From contig CANHOE010000217.1 of NCBI GenBank assembly GCA_947462175.1, positions 1 through 5,027 of the forward strand: 5,027 nucleotides of DNA. Direction: 5' to 3'. Below the pieces are notes generated by a model. It saw only the letters and a list, made by a program, of their open reading frames with translations. It searched no databases and was not told the DNA's origin. Positions 1 through 5,027 of this stretch are shown piece after piece; positions within the stretch are counted from its first letter, which is position 1; every line of letters starts with the position of its first letter. Made by a program: the position numbers and the translations under genes. Source of the stretch: Burkholderiales bacterium. GTDB taxonomy: Bacteria; Pseudomonadota; Gammaproteobacteria; Burkholderiales; Burkholderiaceae_C.

Positions 1-3
1 CAT

Positions 4-77
4 GGCGCGGTAGCAAAGCGGTTATGCACCGGATTGCAAATCCGATTAGCCCAGTTCGACTCTGGGCCGCGCCTCCA
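4..77 (+). tRNA. cysT: tRNA-Cys (anticodon GCA)
   Basis: This is a complete cloverleaf with an encoded CCA end. The acceptor stem pairs 4-10 (GGCGCGG) with 67-73 (CCGCGCC), followed by discriminator T74 and CCA 75-77. The D stem is GCA 13-15 with TGC 25-27. The anticodon loop TTGCAAA (34-40) carries GCA at 36-38. The T arm is CCCAG 50-54, loop TTCGACT 55-61, CTGGG 62-66. The U discriminator and GCA anticodon are the known identity elements of cysteine tRNA. The outermost anticodon-stem pair (C29 with A45) is a mismatch; the other four pairs are intact. The promoter lies outside the window. In E. coli this gene sits between glyW and leuZ, so a tRNA-Gly gene may lie just upstream. Confidence 0.97.
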
Positions 78-87
78 GTATTCTGTA

Positions 88-114
88 AGCCTCGTATCAG
101 ACGAGGCTTTTTTT
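88..114 (+). terminator. Intrinsic terminator between tRNA-Cys and tRNA-Leu
   Basis: A perfect 8-bp stem, AGCCTCGT (88-95) with ACGAGGCT (101-108), closes a 5-nt loop (ATCAG). A run of seven T residues (108-114) begins at the last stem base. This is a textbook Rho-independent terminator for rightward transcription, starting 11 nt after tRNA-Cys and ending 7 nt before tRNA-Leu. The left side lacks a matching A tract, so it is probably one-directional. Confidence 0.85.
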
Positions 115-121
115 CGAGCGC

Positions 122-213
122 GCCCGGGTGGTGAAACTGGTAGACACCGCAGACTTAAAATCTGCTGCTTAGCGTCAAGCGGCGTACCGGTTCGATTCCG
201 GTCCCGGGCACCA
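122..213 (+). tRNA. leuZ: tRNA-Leu (anticodon UAA)
   Basis: This is a class II tRNA with a long variable arm. The acceptor stem pairs GCCCGGG (122-128) with CCCGGGC (203-209), then discriminator A210 and CCA 211-213. The anticodon stem GCAGA (149-153) pairs with TCTGC (161-165) around loop CTTAAAA, giving anticodon TAA at 156-158. The variable arm pairs GCTT (167-170) with AAGC (177-180). The T arm is ACCGG (186-190), TTCGATT, CCGGT (198-202). The long variable arm and A discriminator fit leucine. It reads UUA and UUG codons. It lies 44 nt after tRNA-Cys, the order seen in E. coli cysT-leuZ, but with a terminator between. Confidence 0.97.
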
Positions 214-220
214 TCAAAGC

Positions 221-246
221 CCTGCCGATCGCCTCGCGTCGGCAGG
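221..246 (+). other. GC-rich hairpin in the tRNA-Leu 3' trailer
   Basis: CCTGCCGA (221-228) pairs perfectly with TCGGCAGG (239-246) around a 10-nt loop. It begins 8 nt after the tRNA-Leu CCA end. No T tract follows, so it is not a canonical intrinsic terminator. It could be a 3' processing or stability element of the tRNA precursor. Its right arm contains GTCGGCA (238-244), which recurs at 252-258 just before the presumed etfB -10 box. Confidence 0.5.
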
Positions 247-261
247 CCTCAGTCGGCACCC

Positions 262-267
262 TAAAAT
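262..267 (+). promoter_or_regulatory. Possible -10 box for the etfB operon
   Basis: TAAAAT (262-267) differs from TATAAT at one position. It would place the transcription start near 274, giving a 5' leader of about 34 nt before the etfB ATG at 308. No good -35 hexamer is visible 16-18 bp upstream (the region reads GTCGGCAGG), so an activator or tRNA readthrough could also drive the operon. If real, the in-frame ATG at 266 lies inside the promoter and cannot be a start codon. Confidence 0.4.
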
Positions 268-307
268 GTGCAGCTTTCCGGTCATCTTGACCTCGGGGGC
301 ACAGGGC

Positions 308-1057
308 ATGAAGGTGTTGGTGGCAGTCAAGCGCGTCGTTGACTACAACGTCAAAGTACGGGTCAAATCGGACGGCAGCGGTGTCGATCTGGCCAACGTC
401 AAGATGAGCATGAATCCCTTCGATGAGATTGCCATCGAAGAAGCGGTCAGGCTTCGCGAGAAGGGTCTGGTTACAGAGATCGTCGCGGTGTCATGCGGCA
501 TATTGGCCTGTCAGGAAACGCTCCGTACCGCAATGGCCATCGGCGCCGACCGCGCCATACTGGTGGAGACCGATATCGAATTGCAGCCGCTGGCGGTGGC
601 CAAGTTGCTGAAGTCCTTGATGGACCGCGAGCAGCCGGGGCTCGTGATCCTGGGCAAGCAGGCGATCGATGACGACTGCAACCAGACCGGGCAGATGCTC
701 GCCGCACTCGGTGGGCTACCGCAGGCCACGTTTGCATCCAGGCTAGAGGTGGTCGATGGTCATGCGCTGGTGACCCGAGAGGTCGATGGCGGCCTGGAAA
801 CGCTGAAGCTCACGCTCCCGGCTGTCATCACCACAGACCTGCGCCTCAACGAGCCGCGCTACGTGACGCTGCCCAACATCATGAAGGCGAAGAAGAAACC
901 GCTGGAGGTCGTCAAGCCTGCCGACCTTGGCGTCGATGTGTCTCCGCGCATCAAGACGCTGAAGGTCGCGGAACCACCGAAGCGCAGCGCAGGGATTAAG
1001 GTGCCCGATGTCGCCACGCTGGTATCGAAATTGAAGAATGAAGCGAAGGTGATCTGA
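308..1057 (+). CDS. etfB: Electron transfer flavoprotein, beta subunit
   Basis: EtfB is the smaller, AMP-binding subunit of the cytoplasmic EtfAB heterodimer, which accepts electrons from acyl-CoA dehydrogenases and passes them to ETF:quinone oxidoreductase. The ATG at 308 gives 249 residues, the usual family length, beginning MKVLVAVKRVVDYN as in close homologues. An in-frame ATG at 266 would add 14 residues unlike the family and overlaps a likely -10 box, so it was rejected. Visible family features are NPFDEIAIEEAVRLREKG (36-53), the nucleotide-binding stretch LGKQAIDDDCNQTGQ (115-129), and the conserved region NEPRYVTLPNIMKAKKK (181-197). The last includes the recognition loop that anchors partner dehydrogenases; Leu188 appears to match the anchoring Leu195 of human ETF-beta. 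The ribosome binding site is weak (GGGGG at 295-299). etfA follows after a single base, so the two are co-translated. Confidence 0.96.
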   Translation: MKVLVAVKRVVDYNVKVRVKSDGSGVDLANVKMSMNPFDEIAIEEAVRLREKGLVTEIVAVSCGILACQETLRTAMAIGADRAILVETDIELQPLAVAKLLKSLMDREQPGLVILGKQAIDDDCNQTGQMLAALGGLPQATFASRLEVVDGHALVTREVDGGLETLKLTLPAVITTDLRLNEPRYVTLPNIMKAKKKPLEVVKPADLGVDVSPRIKTLKVAEPPKRSAGIKVPDVATLVSKLKNEAKVI

Positions 1058-1058
1058 G

Positions 1059-2003
1059 ATGACGACGTTGGTAATCGCTGAACACGACAACGCGTCGCTC
1101 AAGGGGGCCACGCTCAACACCGTGGCCGCTGCTCTGAAGATCGGCGGCGAGATACATGTGCTGGTCGCGGGTCTCGACGCAGCGGCCTCTGCCCAAGCGG
1201 CTGCTGCTATTCCCGGCGTCAGCAAGGTACTGCACGCAGAGGCACCGAGCTTTCAGCATGGGCTGGCCGAAGCCATTGCAACGCAGGTGCTGGGTGTCAT
1301 CGCGGCAGCAGGTGACGCCTACACCCATGTCCTGTTTGCGGCCACCGCATCGGGCAAGAACATCGCGCCCCGCGTCGCAGCCTGCCTTGATGTCGCTCAG
1401 ATTTCTGACATCACGCAGGTCGTGTCGGCAGATACCTTCGAACGCCCGATCTATGCTGGCAATGCAATTGCCACCGTGCAGAGCTCGGACGGCGTCAAGG
1501 TCATCACGGTGCGCGCGACCGGCTTTGAACCCGTGGCAGGCAACGGCGGATCTGCGCCCATCGAAGTGATCGCACCATTGCTGGATTCCGGCAAGTCGAG
1601 CTTCCTGGGAAGCGAGATCGCTCGTAATGACCGCCCCGAACTGACGGCGGCAAAGATCATCGTCAGCGGTGGTCGCGCGCTCGGCAGCGTCGAGAAATTC
1701 AATGAAGTGCTGACGCCGTTGGCCGACAAACTCGGTGCCGCGTTGGGTGCGAGCCGTGCAGCAGTCGATGCGGGCTATGCGCCCAACGACTGGCAGGTCG
1801 GGCAGACCGGCAAGATCGTCGCGCCGCAGTTGTACGTGGCGGTCGGCATCAGTGGTGCGATCCAGCATCTGGCCGGCATGAAGGACAGCAAAGTCATCGT
1901 GGCCATCAACAAGGACGGTGAGGCGCCGATCTTCAGCGTGGCCGATTACGGGCTCGAAGCGGACCTGTTTACCGCCGTGCCTGAGCTGGTTTCAGCCCTC
2001 TAG
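1059..2003 (+). CDS. etfA: Electron transfer flavoprotein, alpha subunit
   Basis: EtfA is the FAD-carrying subunit of the ETF heterodimer. The protein has 314 residues, the usual length of bacterial EtfA. The N-terminal half (about 1-190) is the alpha/beta domain, starting MTTLVIAEHDN. The C-terminal half is the FAD domain with its characteristic motifs: SGGR (203-206), DWQVGQTGKIVAP (244-256), the signature GISGAIQHLAGMKDSKVI (263-280), INKD (283-286), and ADYG (295-298). All are intact, so it should bind FAD. The start is secure: the ATG lies one base after the etfB stop and has a good Shine-Dalgarno, AAGGTGA (1046-1052), 6 nt upstream. This is canonical housekeeping-type (group I) ETF, not the bifurcating FixAB type; that call rests on overall similarity to the short-chain ETF pair and the presence of a linked acyl-CoA dehydrogenase. 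Confidence 0.96.
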   Translation: MTTLVIAEHDNASLKGATLNTVAAALKIGGEIHVLVAGLDAAASAQAAAAIPGVSKVLHAEAPSFQHGLAEAIATQVLGVIAAAGDAYTHVLFAATASGKNIAPRVAACLDVAQISDITQVVSADTFERPIYAGNAIATVQSSDGVKVITVRATGFEPVAGNGGSAPIEVIAPLLDSGKSSFLGSEIARNDRPELTAAKIIVSGGRALGSVEKFNEVLTPLADKLGAALGASRAAVDAGYAPNDWQVGQTGKIVAPQLYVAVGISGAIQHLAGMKDSKVIVAINKDGEAPIFSVADYGLEADLFTAVPELVSAL

Positions 2004-2015
2004 CCCGGCCAGACG

Positions 2016-3836
2016 ATGAGCTACGCCGCTCCGGTCAAGGACATGCTTTTTTGCATGAAAGAGCTGGCCGGACTGGAGGCGCTCAGCCGGCTGCCAGGCT
2101 TCGAGGATGCAGGACTGGACACTGCCGAAGCGGTGCTCACCGAGGCGGGACGCTTCTGCGCAGAAGCGGTGGAGCCGTTGAACGCCGATAGTGACCGGCA
2201 TCCACCCGTTTGGCACAACGGCGAGGTCGCCACTTCGGCTGGCTTCAAGCAAGCCTTCAGCCAGTTCAGCTTGGGCGGCTGGCAAGGGCTGCAGCACCCG
2301 GTCGAGTTCGGTGGCCAGGGTCTACCGAAGACGATCGGCGCGGCGTGCGCTGAGATGCTCAACAGCGCGAGTCTCAGCTTTGCGCTGTGCCCGCTACTGA
2401 CCGATGGTGCGATCGAAGCGCTGCTGACGGCCGGCAGCGCCGATCAACAGCGACTCTTCCTGCCGAAGATGATCGATGGCACCTGGACCGGCACGATGAA
2501 CCTGACCGAGCCGCAGGCGGGCTCCGATCTGGCGATGGTGCGCACGCGCGCGGTGCCGCAAGGCGACGGGACCTACCGCATCAGCGGCCAGAAGATCTAC
2601 ATCACTTACGGTGAGCACGATATGGCCGAGAACATCGTCCACCTCGTGCTGGCGCGGACGCCCGATGCGCCGCCAGGCGTCAAGGGCATCAGCCTGTTCC
2701 TGTGTCCCAAGTTCCTCGTCAATGCCGATGGCTCGCTGGGTTCGCGCAACGACGTTTACTGCGCGTCGATCGAGCACAAACTGGGTATCAAGGCCAGCCC
2801 GACCGCCGTGCTGGTGTTTGGTGGCGACAAGGGCGCGGTCGGACCCGGCGCCGTGGGACATCTCATCGGCGAGGAGAACCGCGGCCTCGAGTACATGTTC
2901 GTCATGATGAACGCGGCGCGCTTTTCGGTGGGTGTGCAAGGCATTGGCGTGGCCGAGCGGGCCTACCAGCGTGCGGTGGCCTACGCGCGCGACCGCGTGC
3001 AGAGCCGACCGGTGGATGCGTCTCTTCCGGCAGGCGCGCCCATCATTCACCACCCTGACGTCAAGCGCATGCTGCTGACGATGCGCGCGCACACGGAAGG
3101 CGCTCGTGCATTGGCCTGCGTGTCGGCGTCTGCTTTTGACACCGGGCATCGCCATCCGGACGCCGCGGTGCGCCAGGCCAGCCAAGCCTTCCATGAGTTT
3201 ACTGTCCCGCTGGTCAAGGGCTATGGCACCGAGATGAGCATCCAGGTCACCAGCCTTGGTGTGCAGGTGCATGGCGGCATGGGCTACATCGAGGAGACCG
3301 GTGCGGCGCAGCATTTGCGCGATGCCCGCATCCTGACCATCTACGAAGGCACGACCGCCATTCAGGCCAATGACCTGCTCGGGCGCAAGACTTTGCGCGA
3401 TGGTGGCGAGCTGGCTCGGTCCATCGCTCGGCAGATCGAAGAAACAGAAGTGGCGCTGGCTGTAGGAACCAGCACGGCTGCGCGTTCGATGCTGCGTTGG
3501 TTGCGGGCGTCTCGGCAGGCATTTGTCGAGGTGGTTGACTACGTGCTTGCCCGCGGCCGTGCACATCCAAGCGAGGTGTATGCCGGCTCGGTGCCGTACC
3601 TGATGCTGGTGGGGCAGTTGATGGCCGGCTGGCAACTGGCGCGCTCACTGGCGATTGCGGAAGCTCAGCTTGCGGTCGAGTCCGACCCCGTGCTGGGAGA
3701 CGCAGCCTTCCTGAATGCCAAGATCGCGACCGCCCATTTCTATGCCGAGCACATCCTCAGCACGTTGCCGGGCCTGCGAGACGCGATCATCGATGGCGCT
3801 GAGAGTGTCGGCGGGTTGGCGGTCGACTCATTTTGA
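2016..3836 (+). CDS. Large acyl-CoA dehydrogenase (DmdC-like, about 600 residues)
   Basis: This flavoenzyme introduces a trans-2,3 double bond into an acyl-CoA and gives its electrons to ETF, here encoded just upstream. It has 606 residues, longer than the usual 380-400. It carries the short N-terminal module of large ACADs (MSYAAPVKDMLF, 1-12), then the N-terminal, middle and C-terminal ACAD domains, and an extra helical C-terminal domain from about 465 on. Key motifs are MNLTEPQAGSDL (161-172, flavin/substrate contact) and QVHGGMGYIEETGAAQHLRD (417-436). In IYEGTTAIQANDLLGRK (442-458), Glu444 aligns with the catalytic base of medium-chain ACAD. This architecture is that of DmdC (3-methylmercaptopropionyl-CoA dehydrogenase) and many beta-oxidation enzymes of proteobacteria. 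No dmdB or dmdD neighbour is present, so the substrate cannot be named. The ribosome binding site is poor, but the conserved N-terminal module supports this ATG over Met10. It lies 12 bp after etfA. Confidence 0.93.
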   Translation: MSYAAPVKDMLFCMKELAGLEALSRLPGFEDAGLDTAEAVLTEAGRFCAEAVEPLNADSDRHPPVWHNGEVATSAGFKQAFSQFSLGGWQGLQHPVEFGGQGLPKTIGAACAEMLNSASLSFALCPLLTDGAIEALLTAGSADQQRLFLPKMIDGTWTGTMNLTEPQAGSDLAMVRTRAVPQGDGTYRISGQKIYITYGEHDMAENIVHLVLARTPDAPPGVKGISLFLCPKFLVNADGSLGSRNDVYCASIEHKLGIKASPTAVLVFGGDKGAVGPGAVGHLIGEENRGLEYMFVMMNAARFSVGVQGIGVAERAYQRAVAYARDRVQSRPVDASLPAGAPIIHHPDVKRMLLTMRAHTEGARALACVSASAFDTGHRHPDAAVRQASQAFHEFTVPLVKGYGTEMSIQVTSLGVQVHGGMGYIEETGAAQHLRDARILTIYEGTTAIQANDLLGRKTLRDGGELARSIARQIEETEVALAVGTSTAARSMLRWLRASRQAFVEVVDYVLARGRAHPSEVYAGSVPYLMLVGQLMAGWQLARSLAIAEAQLAVESDPVLGDAAFLNAKIATAHFYAEHILSTLPGLRDAIIDGAESVGGLAVDSF

Positions 3837-4801
3837 GCGCTCCTCACTATCCGTTTCCTGCGGTTCTGAGGAACCTTCCGCTGCCCATCATCGGCGCCCC
3901 ACTGTTCATCATCAGCCATCCGCAACTGGTGATTGCGCAGTGCAAGGCCGGCGTCGTCGGTTCGATGCCGGCACTGAACGCCCGCCCAGCGTCTCAGCTG
4001 GACGAATGGCTGTCCGAGATCACCGAGGCGTTGGCCGCTCACGATGCTGCGAATCCCCAGCGGCCAGCAGCGCCGTTTGCGATCAACCAGATCGTCCACA
4101 GGAGCAACGACCGTCTCGAGCACGACATGGCGCTGTGTGTGAAGCACCGGGTGCCCATCATCATCACCTCGCTCGGAGCGCGCGCAGAAATCAACGACGC
4201 GGCGCACAGCTATGGCGGTGTGGTCCTGCACGACGTCATCAACAACGGTTTTGCCCACAAGGCGATCGAGAAGGGCGCTGACGGACTGATCGCGGTGGCC
4301 GCCGGTGCGGGTGGCCACGCGGGTGTGAAGAGCCCGTTTGCGTTGATCGAGGAGATCCGCGAATGGTTCGATGGCCCGTTGGCGCTCAGCGGTGCCATCG
4401 CCACAGGCGATGCCGTGCTTGCGGCGCAAGCGATGGGCGCCGACTTTGCGTACATCGGTTCTGCGTTCATTGCCACCGACGAGGCACGCGCGTCCGACGC
4501 TTACAAGCAGATGATCGTCGACAGTTGCAGCGACGACATTGTTTACAGCAACCTGTTCACGGGCGTGCACGGCAACTACCTGAAGGGCTCCATTCAGAAC
4601 GCGGGCCTCGACCCCAGCGCATTGCCCGCCAGCGACGCCCGCGCGATGAACTTCGGCGGTGAATCCATCAAGGCCTGGAAAGACATTTGGGGCAGCGGAC
4701 AGGGTATCGGTGCCGTGCGGGAGGTGGTCCCTGCACAGGTCTTGGTTGCGCGTTTGACGGCCGAGTATGAGCGGGCACTGATCCGCTTGACTGCCCGTTG
4801 A
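3833..4801 (+). CDS. Nitronate monooxygenase / 2-nitropropane dioxygenase family flavoprotein
   Basis: The product (322 residues) belongs to the FMN-binding TIM-barrel family that contains nitronate monooxygenase and the enoyl-ACP reductase FabK. Visible motifs are LPLPIIGAPLFIIS (15-28), SMPALNARP (44-52), and GAGGHAG (158-164), in which His162 matches the active-site histidine of class I enzymes. Also present are the phosphate-binding segments SGAIATGDAV (186-195) and GADFAYIGSAFIATDEA (202-218), and GSGQGIG (287-293). The N-terminal motifs differ from characterised nitronate monooxygenases, so the true reaction may differ from the family name. The start is TTG at 3833, sharing four bases (TTGA) with the dehydrogenase stop. 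The first in-frame ATG is at residue 45 and would delete the first barrel strand. The overlap implies translational coupling. The protein presumably acts in the cytoplasm alongside the acyl-CoA dehydrogenase. Confidence 0.87.
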   Translation: MSAPHYPFPAVLRNLPLPIIGAPLFIISHPQLVIAQCKAGVVGSMPALNARPASQLDEWLSEITEALAAHDAANPQRPAAPFAINQIVHRSNDRLEHDMALCVKHRVPIIITSLGARAEINDAAHSYGGVVLHDVINNGFAHKAIEKGADGLIAVAAGAGGHAGVKSPFALIEEIREWFDGPLALSGAIATGDAVLAAQAMGADFAYIGSAFIATDEARASDAYKQMIVDSCSDDIVYSNLFTGVHGNYLKGSIQNAGLDPSALPASDARAMNFGGESIKAWKDIWGSGQGIGAVREVVPAQVLVARLTAEYERALIRLTAR

Positions 4802-4861
4802 CACGGCGAGAGAAAGCCCGTGAACAAGGTGCATTTGCAGGCCATCGCTATGGGGTCGCGG

Positions 4862-4870
4862 TGGTACAGT
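4862..4870 (+). promoter_or_regulatory. Extended -10 promoter for the gene at the right edge
   Basis: TGG (4862-4864) immediately precedes TACAGT (4865-4870), giving an extended -10 (TGn plus hexamer). The hexamer followed by CGCG resembles the TACAATCGCG-type -10 regions common in betaproteobacteria. No -35 at normal spacing is evident: TTGCAG (4835-4840) is 24 bp away. Transcription would start near 4877, giving a leader of about 140 nt. Confidence 0.5.
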
Positions 4871-4876
4871 CGCGTC

Positions 4877-5016
4877 CTTGACTTGAAAGGTCCTTCCCGT
4901 CCCCTACGCTGATTTGCAGCTTAGTCGGGTCGCTTGTCCGCCCACCGGTGCAGCCGGGTCGCGGAAGGTTTTTAAACCCACTATCGCGCTGGAAACCAGC
5001 GCATGAGGTGAGCGAA
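4877..5016 (+). promoter_or_regulatory. Structured 5' leader, possible cis-regulatory RNA
   Basis: The presumed untranslated leader contains several nested inverted repeats. CCCG (4896-4899) pairs with CGGG (4926-4929) and encloses CTA/TAG (4904-4906 with 4922-4924, by eye) and GCTG/CAGC (4908-4911 with 4917-4920). CCGG (4945-4948) pairs with CCGG (4954-4957). A perfect 7-bp hairpin, GCGCTGG/CCAGCGC, lies at 4986-5002. The Shine-Dalgarno region GGTGAGCG (5007-5014) can alternatively pair with CACC (4943-4946) and CGCT (4931-4934), which would hide it. In Burkholderiales a conserved sucA leader RNA is known; whether this is that motif was not verified. No SAM, SAH, TPP, FMN or cobalamin riboswitch core was recognised. 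Confidence 0.4.
4986..5002 (+). other. Perfect hairpin just upstream of the ribosome binding site
   Basis: GCGCTGG (4986-4992) and CCAGCGC (4996-5002) form seven uninterrupted base pairs around AAA. The stem ends 2 nt before the Shine-Dalgarno GAGGTG (5005-5010). No T tract follows, so it is not a terminator. Its position suggests a role in translation initiation or mRNA stability. Confidence 0.6.
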
Positions 5017-5027
5017 ATGATGCAGGA
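5017..5027 (+). CDS. 5' end of a gene cut by the window edge (possibly sucA)
   Basis: Only three full codons are visible (ATG ATG CAG, Met-Met-Gln) plus two bases GA. The start is supported by a strong Shine-Dalgarno, GAGGTG (5005-5010), 6 nt before the first ATG and 9 nt before the second. An upstream promoter and structured leader also fit a translated gene. The product cannot be determined from this. A 2-oxoglutarate dehydrogenase E1 gene (sucA) is a guess, based on my recollection that some betaproteobacterial SucA proteins start with Met-Met-Gln and that a structured sucA leader exists in Burkholderiales. Confidence 0.5.

Noticed and set aside
34..264. 76-residue open frame across both tRNA genes
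   Set aside because: It runs through two complete tRNA genes and a terminator, has no ribosome binding site and resembles no protein.
266..307. Upstream in-frame ATG that would extend EtfB by 14 residues
   Set aside because: The added residues are not family-like, the ATG lies in a likely -10 box, and starting at 308 gives the standard 249-residue length.
2394..3635. Long minus-strand open frame (413 codons) opposite the acyl-CoA dehydrogenase
   Set aside because: The translation is rich in His, Arg and Gln with no family motif, and the opposite strand encodes a clear enzyme. It is a by-product of GC-rich codon use. The same applies to the minus-strand frames at 996-1868 and 3740-4834.
4802..4822. 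Hairpin CACGG/CCGTG right after the last operon stop codon
   Set aside because: It has only five or six pairs and is followed by GAACAAGG with no T tract, so it cannot be called an intrinsic terminator. Rho-dependent ending of the operon is possible but not visible.
4878..4883. TTGACT as a -35 box
   Set aside because: No -10-like hexamer lies 16-18 bp downstream (the region reads CCCCTACGC). The extended -10 at 4862-4870 is more convincing.
4850..4912. 20-codon open frame that could be a leader peptide
   Set aside because: Its ATG lies upstream of the -10 box and would not be in the transcript. It has no ribosome binding site and no run of regulatory codons.
1..5027. Mobile element, CRISPR array, integration site or defence system
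   Set aside because: There are no transposase, integrase or phage-like genes, no spaced repeats, and no partial duplicate of either tRNA 3' end that would mark an attachment site. Base composition looks even throughout.

Overview
The window reads as ordinary chromosomal DNA of a GC-rich betaproteobacterium, most likely of the order Burkholderiales. The EtfB and EtfA sequences, the gene order, the tRNA sequences and the promoter style point that way. This is inference from pattern recognition; no database search was possible. All genes lie on the + strand.

Region 1 (1-260) holds two tRNA genes with encoded CCA ends: tRNA-Cys(GCA) and tRNA-Leu(UAA). The order matches the cysT-leuZ part of the E. 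coli glyW-cysT-leuZ operon. Unusually, a strong intrinsic terminator sits between the two genes. A GC-rich hairpin follows tRNA-Leu.

Region 2 (about 262-4801) is a compact operon. It runs etfB, etfA, a large (606-residue) acyl-CoA dehydrogenase and a nitronate monooxygenase-family flavoprotein. Gaps are 1 bp and 12 bp, then a 4-bp stop/start overlap that uses a TTG start. The likely shared job is flavin-based oxidation of an acyl-CoA: the dehydrogenase takes electrons from its substrate and passes them to the EtfAB heterodimer, which delivers them to ETF:quinone oxidoreductase (not in this window). The role of the last gene in this pathway is not established.

Region 3 (4802-5027) is an intergenic region with an extended -10 promoter and a leader of about 140 nt. 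The leader can form several hairpins and can pair with the ribosome binding site. The first codons (Met-Met-Gln) of a further gene run off the right edge. A sucA gene with the Burkholderiales sucA leader is a possible but unproven reading.

No mobile element, CRISPR array, phage gene or clearly new multi-gene system was seen. The items most worth a second look are the structured leader at the right edge, the terminator between the tRNA genes, and the unknown role of the divergent NMO-family protein linked to the dehydrogenase.
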